Assembly (NCBI GenBank): GCA_025766275.1
Contig: JAFKAC010000147.1
Span: 1 to 64,000, forward strand
Length of the DNA: 64,000 nucleotides
Origin: Lactarius indigo
Lineage: Eukaryota; Basidiomycota; Agaricomycetes; Russulales; Russulaceae
Reading direction: 5' to 3'
Part shown: in pieces, positions 43,101 to 50,329 of the stretch
How positions within the stretch are numbered: the first letter of the stretch is position 1
Layout: each line of letters opens with the position of its first letter
Notes under the pieces: generated by a model
What the model was told of the DNA's origin: nothing
Databases searched by the model: none
The model's input: the letters and a program-made list of their open reading frames with translations, nothing else
Made by a program: the position numbers and the translations under genes

Positions 43101-46100
43101 ATCCTGACGGGGATATCAAAGTACCGAAGTCAGGGTGCGTAGGAAGCCCATGGTCATATAAATATTGCTGATTCCTAGTCCATGCAGCAAGAATTAGCTC
43201 CGCAGAAGGAATTTTTGGAATAGAACCAGCGCCAGTAAATGAAGGTTGTTCCCACATTTTTGTTATCTCTTCAGCCTCAATTGCCTCCGGATCAACATAT
43301 TCCGGTGTCGGAGCTCGGTTTTCTTTATCCGAGTCAACATCCGATATAGTTAGATCACTCAAGTCTAATTGTAGAGCGTTTGAAGACTCACTACAATAGG
43401 CGGCAATCTCAGAGTCGTCTAGACTCTCGATGTTGACAATGGGTCGAGCGCCAGCAGGGGGTGCTCGCGTCATGTCAATGTCGAAATCGGAGTCATACTC
43501 TTCATCAATAAATTTATCGATCCGAGGGCGCATCTGGGCGTCCACATCGGCGAAACGCTGCTCAAGCGTCTTCGCGGTCTGAACTGTAGCTGGTACATTC
43601 AGCCGCTCTGCGAGCGTCATAGCGGTATTAACGGAGGGAAAGAAGCCAGGGGTCCTCTGAGGCGAAGAGGATTCGACTTCTGTGCGAGTAGAGACGCCAG
43701 ATGACCCAATATGGATCACCTTGTGAGAAGTGGGCGGAGATAATGCGGCTACAGAGGCTATGTGGGAATGCTGGGGAGCGCCGCCACGCGCTTTGCCTTT
43801 ACCTTTTCCTTTGCCTCGCCCAGATCCTCGTCCTCCGCGCTGCCGGTTAGGCTGCTGCTGAGAAGACGGGCCGGGGGCATTGGAAGAGGAAGGCTGTTGC
43901 TGCTGCTGACCACCCTGCTTCGAAAAGCGAGGGTTTTCGCGCTTGCATTTAACGGCAGAAAGTTTCTGTGCGTTGTGTGCTCCCTTATGCTGTCCGCGAT
44001 TAGTTTCAGTTTCAAACTGGCCAATAACTATGCCAGAGACTGAAGCAAGTTTGAGATCAGCAGTTGCAACACCGCTGCAGATAATGGGGATAAGGTTTTC
44101 CCATTTCTGAGGAAGCGCGGACATGGCTATCAAAGCCTGAAGGGGAGGAGATATCGCAAGCGTTGTTTGATTAGGAGCAGTGCCAATAGTAACAGCACCA
44201 AGTCGAGAGAAGGCGGCAGCCATTTTCTCGAAGGTTGCTACTGGGTTTTGGTTAGGATTGAAGCGAATAGAAACTGCTTCTTTAAAATCCTTGTAAATGC
44301 GTGGCAAAGAGACCGCTCCATAGCGATCTTGTACAGCATCCCAGAGCAATTTGGCAGAGGTGCCGGTGACAGCTTGCTGGATAGCAGGAGAAAGGCGAAG
44401 GGTAAGATTACCCCTTGCCATTTCATCACTGCGACGCCAAGCAGCTTGAATTTCAGCGGTGGCAGTGGTGTCGAGAGGGATAGAACCATCGACATAACCC
44501 CAGAGACCTTGGGACATGAAGAAGGCTTGCATGGCATTGGACCAAAGGGTCCAGTTAGAGCCATCGAAGACGGAGACAAGAGTAGTTAATTGAGATGACA
44601 TTGTTGGTAAATCTGTTGGCTTTATAGTACGTCAGTATTTAGAATTTTTCATCATAATACTGAGTGAGATAATAAAACCAGCATTAATCCCTTCGGCTAC
44701 AGAACGTATTCTGTAGCAGACATTGGTCTTTGCAGACTACCAATTGTCTTATGCCAAAAGAACTGCTCGACCATGTCAACGTTAGACAGTGGGCCAAGTC
44801 TATGTACTCCTCTAGAGTACAATACTGGGTCTGTTATGAACCAGGGTGCCTCCCGGGGTCTACTCGCTGTTTTCTCGTTACCACTCTGTTCATAGATACA
44901 GAGGGTAGGAGTGCGATACCACCAGGTGCAACTTCGTCTAGAAGTGCAGCGGCAAGCCCTGTAACAGGGCCCATAACCTGTTGCGCAGCAAAAGCCTTAT
45001 AGGCCAAAGCGCAGCACGCAGGAAGGACGTTCTCACCTTTGAGTAGGTTGAGAGACTAATGAGAGAGGAGAATGTGCACAAGCAAAGTGGGTGATGTTCT
45101 GTATTCGCCTCTCTCCCCACATAGGAGGGTATTTATGCTCTATGGCCCCACCATGTCCATTTGCGGTTAAGTGATGAGTAAAGGCGTCCACAATATCGCG
45201 TTTTTACACACGCCTAATGTGTTTTGCCCTTCTGAGATAGTCATAGGACTTCTCCTCATCACGGGACATGATACGCCTGCTATTGTACGTATCGTGACTG
45301 CCTAATATGGTAAATATAGTACAGTAATGTCGTAACTGCTATAGATAAGGTCCTTACGTACTTATCACGTTTCAACAGCGCTTCTTGTCGATGCGCGCCC
45401 TAGCACAAAAGGGTGCTGAAATTGCCTTTGACAGTGGCTCATTTAAAATATCTGTCAACCAAAAGTGTGTGGCCAAAGGCTACCTTGAGGACAACCTATA
45501 CTGGTTGGACGCAGCCAGCGTCGGCCTCAACGCCCACACAAAATCAAGTGCTGCCACACTTGATATCTGGCATCAACGCATGGGACACATCTCCTCTGCG
45601 GCGCTGAAGGCGCATGGTCCCTCTGCCACTACTGGCATGGACATAGATAGCTCCACCACGGCCCACACAGTCTGCCGTGGGTGCGAGATGGGTAAATCCA
45701 CTCGCCAACCCTTTTCTGCGTCCTCCAACAAAAGGACAACTCGTCAATTTGAGATTGTGCACAGTGACCTCGCCGGTCCTATGCAGACTCAGTCCCTGCA
45801 AGGCTCGACCTATACTGCCACCTTCATAGACGACCACACTAAGTTCACTGTGGTACACTTCCTTAAGTCGAAGGACCAGTTCGCTAAGTCGCTGCAGATG
45901 TATTTGGCCTGGGGTGAAACCCAGTCTGGCCATAAACTGCGCGCTCTGCACTCTGACCGCGGTGGCGAATACATGTCGAGTGTCATGCAGGACATTCTCA
46001 AGCAGAAAGGGATAGAGCATCACCTCACGATGCCGGGTTCACCACAGTCCAACGGAAAAGCCGAGCGGTTTAACCGCACCATTATGGATAAGGCAATGTC

Positions 46101-48483
46101 CATGCTTCACACAGCTGGCATGTCTAAAGGCTTCTGGGAGCATGCAGTGTGCGCAGCTGTGCACATCTATAACCGCTCTCCAGTCCGTGGGCTTAAGTGG
46201 CGCACTCCTTATGAGCTCTGGCACTCTGGCAAAGTGCCCGATGTCTCACATCTTTGCGTCTTTGGATGCAAGGGGTACATGCATGTACCCGCTGATAAGC
46301 GTCGCAAATTGGATGCGAAGGCCATTGAGGTCACGCTTATCGGGTTTGAGCCCGAATCTAAGGGCTATAAGCTCTGGGACCGCTCAACCCGCTCCGTTCG
46401 AGTGTCCAGGGATGTGACATTCGACGAGAGTAGCTTCCCGTCCCTCCAGGGTGTTGAGACACACCCCACACCTTCACCACCAGTCGTGCCAAGCACAACA
46501 GTGACTGCCGTGCCTCACCCGCCGGCGTTACCACCAATGCGAGCCCCCTCCCCTGCACACTCCAGTAGTAGTGAGGAGGAGGATGTTGAAAAGCTCTTAG
46601 ACCCCCCACAAGTCCAACCACGCCCTACCACACCACCACCTGCTCTACCAGCTCTGCCCACCACACCTAAACGTGAGCAGACCACTCCCACTTCACCCCC
46701 GCCGCGTCCCAGTGCAACGCGCATTATGCACCATGTCCCTCCTCCCTCACCAGAAATGCCTGGGGGATTTGAGGATCGTGCACAGCGTAGTCAGCTGTTG
46801 CGCGAGATGGACAATGCACCAAGGCGCAGTGCTCGTGCCCCTGTCCCTAATCCGCGTTACTTCAATGCAGACAATGCGGCATGGCGTGGCAGGCATCTGG
46901 GGTATGCGGAGTTACTGGCTGCTGCCTTTATAGGCCGAGACCCTGCAACCTATGCAGAGGCCATGCGGTCTACAGCTGCAGATGAGTGGACTAAGGCATG
47001 TCAGTATGAAATGGACGCCCTAGCTAAGAATGGGACTTGGGAGTTAGTGGATCTCCCGCCTAATCGCAAGGCAGTAAAATCCAAATGGGTCTTCAAGCTC
47101 AAAGCGGATGGCCGCTACAGAGCTCACTTGGTGGCTAAGGGATTCACGCAGATCCCTGGCGTAGATTTTGATGAAACCTTCTCTCCCGTCGCACGGTTTG
47201 AGTCGCTACGTTTACTTCTGGCGTTGGCCACGCTGGAGGACTGGCACATCCATCAGATGGATGTTAAGTCTGCTTTTCTCAATGGCGTGCTTGACGAGGA
47301 GATATACATGGAGCAGCCACAAGGTTTCACTGTCACTGGCTCTGAGACGAAGGTGTGTCGCCTGGTTAAGGTGATCTATGGTCTCAAACAGGCCTCCCGT
47401 GCATGGAACTTGCAATTCCATGGAGTGCTCACTGCACTCGGCTTTAAGCGGACGTTTGCTGATGCTGGCATATATGTGATGCCTCAACGGGAGGGGTATG
47501 ATCCACTCTTCGTTATTGTCTACGTTGACGACATCACTATACTGGGTCCCTCGCTGAGTGGTATCAAGCGTTTGAAGTCAGACTTGTCTGAACGCTATGA
47601 GATGACGGATCTTGGGGAGATAGAGTCCTATCTTGGTATGCGCATTGTGCGCGACCGCTCCCTCAGACGCATCGAAATAGATCAGTCTGGCTACATCAAG
47701 GATGTCCTTGAACGCTTTGGCATGTCTGATGCCACACCACACAATACACCCTTGCCTGCTGGTGCTGACGAGCACCTGGTTAAATATACGTCACAGGCAA
47801 CTGCCTCAGATATTTCCCACTACCAGTCTCTGATTGGGAGTCTGCTTTATGTACAGATTGGCACTAGGCCAGATATCTCTTTCGCTGTGTCACATCTGGC
47901 GCAGTACGCAGCGAATCCTTCACCACAACATCTGCGACTCGCGCAGTATGTCCTATCCTACCTAGTAGGAACTATGGATATGCGTATTGTCTATGATGGC
48001 GCCAATGGCGATGGCCTTCACGGCTACACTGATTCCAGTCTGGCTGATCAGACTGATGACCGCCACTCCACATCTGGTTATGTATTCCTCTTAGCCAATG
48101 GTGCAATAAGCTGGTCTTCGCGCAAGCAAAAGACTGTGGCCCAAAACACTACGGAGGCAGAGTACATGGCCATGACCGACGCGGCTAACCAGGCTGCGTG
48201 GTATCAGAGCTTCCTCACGGAACTCGGGTACGAGGTCGACGACCCCATCCCACTTCATGGTGACAATAAGGGTGCCATTGACTTGGCCTTGAACCCTGTC
48301 ACTGGGAGACGGTCTAAGCACATTGCCATACGGCATCATGTCATTCGGGAGTACATCGAAAAGGGGACCATCACCCTCATCAGAACTCCTACTGTGGATA
48401 TGGTTGCGGACGGCTTCACAAAGTCACTACCGCGTGTCCTGCTGCAGAAGCACAACGATGACATGGGACTTGTGTGTACTTAG
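37180..48483 (+). CDS. Gag-Pol of copia D (1436 aa when rejoined), split by copia C
   Basis: Pieces 37180-38389 and 45383-48483 join in phase when element C and one GCGCT are removed; there are no other stops. Order: Gag (UBN2-like, residues about 45-225), CCHC knuckle CHYCNKKGHIKPDC (about 266-279), protease MDSGATHHI (about 345), integrase (GAG-pre-integrase H..H..CRGCEMGK; HSDLAGP, DDHTKF, SDRGGEYMS, NGKAERFN), Ser/Pro linker, RT (YVDDITILG) and RNase H (TDSSLADQ, TTEAEYMAM). Apart from the nested element this copy looks fully coding. The order integrase before RT is diagnostic of Ty1/copia. Confidence 0.95.
38390..38788 (-). repeat. 3' LTR of copia C
   Basis: 399 bp, plus strand TGTTGCACAG..TTTCAACA, paired with 44979-45377. 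Confidence 0.95.
38789..39348 (-). other. 3' untranslated region of copia C with an internal repeat
   Basis: 560 bp between the pol stop and the 3' LTR, unusually long for copia. It contains two imperfect copies of a roughly 45-bp block (39097-39140 and 39178-39222; shared GCTTAG.GTC..A.GACTCAATAA). The block also occurs at 30-75 in the truncated copy. Confidence 0.6.
39349..44601 (-). CDS. Gag-Pol polyprotein of copia C, 1750 aa, intact
   Basis: A single frame from ATG 44601. Gag has the usual N-terminus (FDGSNWTLWSNAMQAFF) and UBN2-like region, but instead of a CCHC knuckle it has a Gln/Ser then RGG/GK-rich basic stretch (residues about 225-275). A long acidic insert follows, then protease LLDSGASAHFTN (about 655). 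The integrase has HRRLRHPS..CPGC, HSDLKSFP, DDYTSFAW and SDAGGEYKS, then QNGRAERFMH. A Pro-rich linker leads to RT (AFLYGDLDEELYMEQPEGF, YVDDVLFLG) and RNase H (DSDWASD, LSSTEAEYMSL, HIDLRHHYIRE). All key residues are present, so it is potentially active. Confidence 0.96.
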   Translation of the reverse strand: MSSQLTTLVSVFDGSNWTLWSNAMQAFFMSQGLWGYVDGSIPLDTTATAEIQAAWRRSDEMARGNLTLRLSPAIQQAVTGTSAKLLWDAVQDRYGAVSLPRIYKDFKEAVSIRFNPNQNPVATFEKMAAAFSRLGAVTIGTAPNQTTLAISPPLQALIAMSALPQKWENLIPIICSGVATADLKLASVSGIVIGQFETETNRGQHKGAHNAQKLSAVKCKRENPRFSKQGGQQQQQPSSSNAPGPSSQQQPNRQRGGRGSGRGKGKGKGKARGGAPQHSHIASVAALSPPTSHKVIHIGSSGVSTRTEVESSSPQRTPGFFPSVNTAMTLAERLNVPATVQTAKTLEQRFADVDAQMRPRIDKFIDEEYDSDFDIDMTRAPPAGARPIVNIESLDDSEIAAYCSESSNALQLDLSDLTISDVDSDKENRAPTPEYVDPEAIEAEEITKMWEQPSFTGAGSIPKIPSAELILAAWTRNQQYLYDHGLPTHPDFGTLISPSGSRSITPEHFLTGPDEVLDWGSDEEEYVTPSFCLLRADHVTELVQPPKNLRGGRSNCNVLESHVKKLPEMYNYTSALLNFLECEHNEYFSQCAECLKCTKNMWLLDSGASAHFTNSLSDFIEYKSLAKSDRIPVKTAAHMIYVEGVGTVLLEHYIADKLVTTRVYPVFHIPSMSTRLLSMGVFLQQGLRILGNSQHIDLLRKNKTIVQCKPLIHGQSLFWLDASISNLTELDYANISALHNVDYDLMHRRLRHPSKEVLRRSKENTKGFPDGIIIPTSDKLCPGCAQGKMPAASHPPSETRAKASFSRIHSDLKSFPIPSYHKYKYFIVFFDDYTSFAWITLLQDKASAITALKQWLALIKNQFDATIKEWMSDAGGEYKSDAFLKQLKDAGITVLQSTPHTPQQNGRAERFMHTVMDKAQAMRLDACLPQSWWEFAVLHATHCYNRTPISRLQWQTPYGLLYNEKPDIAHLRVFGSGAYVHIPEARRVNKLSPKSELMIYLGRGSGMKADVFMRTPNTLFYSDKALFDEALFPKCPSDSVRSKPKGVTQLDDTASDDELLHDDTTPGVDDDPPPEPPKVRSAPQAPVAPPPSTSTGGSGSQLPPPLPPQPVPGPSQPRRSVRTRKQTSRPDNVYGDRPPTAIICDIERTRTWRQLTGDQPSSSRLRSRQDQTVPGDFPEQPESGPPHASGDNPHLSDDEVEQQLLTCLAQEGGVKFLDLLLAKAVSPTDLDTPDTSNIREWTYRDILKMPSDSQEEWRNVCKEELASLRNRKVYELVNPPKGRKVIKNRWVFDLKSDGRKKARLVAKGFSQVEGIDYDEIFSPVVRFETVRMMLALAALKDWHISGLDVKTAFLYGDLDEELYMEQPEGFKIPGQQNKVMRLRKAIYGLKQAALAWWRALDKSMSTLSCTRLQSDSGLFVNEEKTIVVIVYVDDVLFLGKNKKHIDSLKQRFMKIWECRDLGDTKEFLRMRILQSKGRILIDQQDYLQKVLQRFKLINAKSVPTPLPEGYHPTPNKESASPELRASYQQVIGSLLYIMIGTRPDIAYAVTKMAQFAANPSEDHLKRALYICRYLLGTSNYTLVYDGKSDGGIIAYADSDWASDPVTRKFTTGYLVKMANGIFCWNSRAQKSIVLSSTEAEYMSLCDTSRQLVWIRSLFLELGINLEPIPLCGDNQGSIFLSSNPVQEKRIKHIDLRHHYIREVIRDKKIELFFIEGAENPADLFTKNLGRIKFLKFREQLGLEFHLPTRA
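44602..44966 (-). other. untranslated leader of copia C
   Basis: Between the primer site and the ATG. It contains an inverted repeat GCCCTGTTACAGGGC next to the primer site (44956-44970). No coding frame is supported. Confidence 0.5.
44967..44978 (-). other. primer-binding site of copia C (initiator tRNA-Met anticodon arm)
   Basis: The minus strand reads GGTTATGGGCCC immediately after the 5' LTR (44979-45377). It is identical to the site of element D although the LTRs are unrelated. It is complementary to the initiator tRNA-Met anticodon arm. Confidence 0.7.
44979..45377 (-). repeat. 5' LTR of copia C
   Basis: 399 bp, TGTTGAAACG..CTGCGCAACA on the minus strand. It is followed on the plus strand by the GCGCT duplication. 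Confidence 0.95.
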
Positions 48484-48502
48484 ATTGTAGATCACGGGGA
48501 GA

Positions 48503-49117
48503 TGTTGATAAGTGACCCTTGCGCACTTAGCGGCTCGTACGGACCGGACATGCAGCATGGACTGCTTTAGATTAAATTAATTGGACTTGTAGATTACTTA
48601 CATTTGATCTGTACAATCTAGCGCTGATCGTTGCGTCATGTATGACATCATATACTATGACATCATGTAGAACACTCCGGACACTTCATTGTACTCAGTC
48701 CTTTGTTTTCCTTTAGTTCTTATCTTTATTGTGATGTCATTATGATATCATCTTTGTCTGGACTCTCTTTGTTCTAGTCGCCCTGTTCCCTTTTCATACA
48801 CTCCTTTTGTCCTGTATGTAGAACAACGCTCCTTGTATTCTGTGACTCTACGTTACCACTCTTGTACTAGTGTCACATCTCTGTAGAGTATAAGTAGACT
48901 GCTTGTACGCCCTGGTCCACATCAGTTCTCTCACTGCTGTGTGCCAGGTATGTCTTCTCCTCTATAATACCATCATCAGTTCTCTCACTGCTGTGTGCCA
49001 GACTATCATCTTGCTTCACTTGCTTGACACCTCCTGTGCTGCTTCTCAGTCACCCTCTATATCTCACCACAGTACTTTGTCCCACTGTGAGTATAGTTCC
49101 TATGTGTCTGTTCATCA
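48503..49117 (+). repeat. 3' LTR of copia D
   Basis: 615 bp, nearly identical to 35783-36397. The flanking AGTGT is followed by the resumed zinc knuckle of element E. Confidence 0.96.
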
Positions 49118-49261
49118 AGTGTGGCAAGCGAGGACCCCTGTTTTTCCTCAAAACTCACTACTGTCGACTCGATGTTTCTCCATGGCCGGAGAATGACCTC
49201 GACGCCGACATCTACGACCTCGTCGATCCAGAGTGTTGAAGACGAGGTGTCTTCAAGCCTA

Positions 49262-49273
49262 GGTGGGGGGTAA
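49262..49273 (+). other. polypurine tract of gypsy E
   Basis: GGTGGGGGGTAA directly before TGTTATG, the 3' LTR start, and 22 bp after the stop of the third ORF. Confidence 0.65.
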
Positions 49274-49768
49274 TGTTATGTTTTTCTTGGACTCGTCCTT
49301 TCCTTTCTCCACTCGATTCCCACCCTTATCTTACAAGCCCTGTATGACTACACAGACACTATGTTTACCCAGTTCCTATCACGTGCTTTGCTTATTGTTG
49401 TTATCTTTCGATACAGCTCGACATGTGTTAGTTTCCGTTCACTTCTCGATCACACGCGAACCCGCGTGATCCTCTCTTGTTCTTGATTCAGACACCCCTT
49501 TATTCTCCTTATGTCTCGTCTTTTGTTCTCGAACGGGGAACGGCAGTATTCCCTTATCTGTCTAGTACGATACGATGCATATTTAAGCCTAGCACTATCT
49601 AGCTTGTACGGTAGACTAGACTTCTTGTGTAATACTACACTTGTCTACGCGAAGTCCCCTGTCTCCCGATCCCCGCTTTTGCTAGACCTTCAAGTCTTAG
49701 CCCTTCCTCTACAGTCCAAGTGACGCGTGTCCTTGTGACTCTTGTGCATCATCATATCTGAAGTCAAG
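49274..49768 (+). repeat. 3' LTR of gypsy E, cut by element G
   Basis: It begins TGTTATGTTTTTC after a polypurine tract. TATTTAAG (about 49579) is a TATA candidate. No 3' end with CA is seen before element G begins at 49769, so the rest probably lies beyond G, outside the window. No gene. Confidence 0.6.
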
Positions 49769-50309
49769 TGTAACGTTTCGGACTGTTTCGGGTGAGCATG
49801 AGTTTGATTACGGACCCTTACTGTACCGGTTGCAACTACGGCGGTAAGGTAGATTAGTTGCAGACTTTATCACGGTGATACGGTAGTGCAATAGGAGATA
49901 CGATACAATTGCTGACTGATGACCGATGCCACTAACACTGGTAGTAGTGGTACTAGGATTGAGTTACTTACGCGATATGTTGGACACATACTTACTGTGA
50001 CTCATAGCAGCGCTTCAAAGCCTGCTTGACTTGTATTTATAGTGTCTTGTGAAGACCAAGATACGCCATCTTGGTCTTCTTGAATCGTCACTTGCTTTCT
50101 GCTTCTCTCTCTCTCTCTCTCGCTCTCTCTCTTGTGTCATCTCTCGCCTCTGTCTATCGTCTATTAGAACAACCTTAGGTGTGCCTCCGCGCATTCACCA
50201 GAGTATACGCCTTGGACCTCCGAGTCTTCAAGCAAGGACCTTTGACTAATGCTGAGTTGTTACCGCCTCTAACGAGCTCAAGTCGAGCTGACGTCGTGAC
50301 GGCGTTACA
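49769..50309 (+). repeat. 5' LTR of gypsy G
   Basis: 541 bp, TGTAACGTTTC..GGCGTTACA, sharing most of its sequence with the solo LTRs at 10554 and 32853. TATTTATAG lies at 50034-50042, followed by the hairpin GAAGACCAAGAT..ATCTTGGTCTTC (50052-50080). Confidence 0.9.
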
Positions 50310-50311
50310 TT

Positions 50312-50322
50312 AAGACCAAGAT
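50312..50322 (+). other. primer-binding site of gypsy G (self-primed type)
   Basis: AAGACCAAGAT, two bases after the LTR. It is exactly complementary to ATCTTGGTCTT in the LTR (about 50069-50079), 30 bp or so after the TATA box. The LTR also contains AAGACCAAGAT itself as the other hairpin arm. Confidence 0.65.
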
Positions 50323-50329
50323 CCCCATC

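Larger units (their letters stand above)
38390..45377 (-). mobile_element. Ty1/copia element C, complete, nested in copia D
   Basis: 6988 bp with 399-bp LTRs and target duplication GCGCT (38385-38389 and 45378-45382). It contains one intact 1750-codon gag-pol frame. LTRs differ at about five positions. Orientation is opposite to its host D. The truncated copy at 1-1301 belongs to the same family. Confidence 0.97.
35783..49117 (+). mobile_element. Ty1/copia element D, interrupted by copia C
   Basis: 615-bp LTRs at both ends and the target duplication AGTGT (35778-35782 and 49118-49122). Without the nested element C the length would be about 6.34 kb, with one intact gag-pol frame. LTRs differ at very few positions, so it is young. 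It sits in the last zinc knuckle of element E. Confidence 0.96.
33864..49239 (+). pseudogene. third ORF of gypsy E: zinc-knuckle protein (483 aa when rejoined)
   Basis: It opens with its own ATG 39 bp after the pol stop. In pieces it runs 33864-35123, 35708-35782 and 49123-49239, which join in phase. It has a Pro-rich linker (residues about 60-120), a domain DDPGAPFF..GTMGAGQPHY (about 130-195), a helical stretch with RLTAEITRLWMGL (about 230-300) and four Cys/His knuckles CYHCNSPHHLVRDC, CRHCQSQEHQSYRC, CGRCFHTDANHDEIRC and CRKCGKRGP.. at the C-terminus. The end is DADIYDLVDPEC, matching NDVYDLMDFEAL of copy B. One TGA lies at 35040-35042. It is homologous to the pol extension of A/B, but here is a separate ORF. 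Nucleic-acid binding is expected; the exact role is unknown. Confidence 0.85.
31383..49768 (+). mobile_element. Ty3/gypsy chromovirus E, 5'-truncated and hit by four later insertions
   Basis: Only the RNase H-to-3' LTR part remains. It is interrupted by a solo LTR (32853-33382), a solo LTR (35124-35702) and copia D (35783-49117), which itself contains copia C. Each removal, with one target duplication, restores reading of the expected protein. The 3' LTR begins at 49274 and appears to be cut by element G at 49769. Confidence 0.88.
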
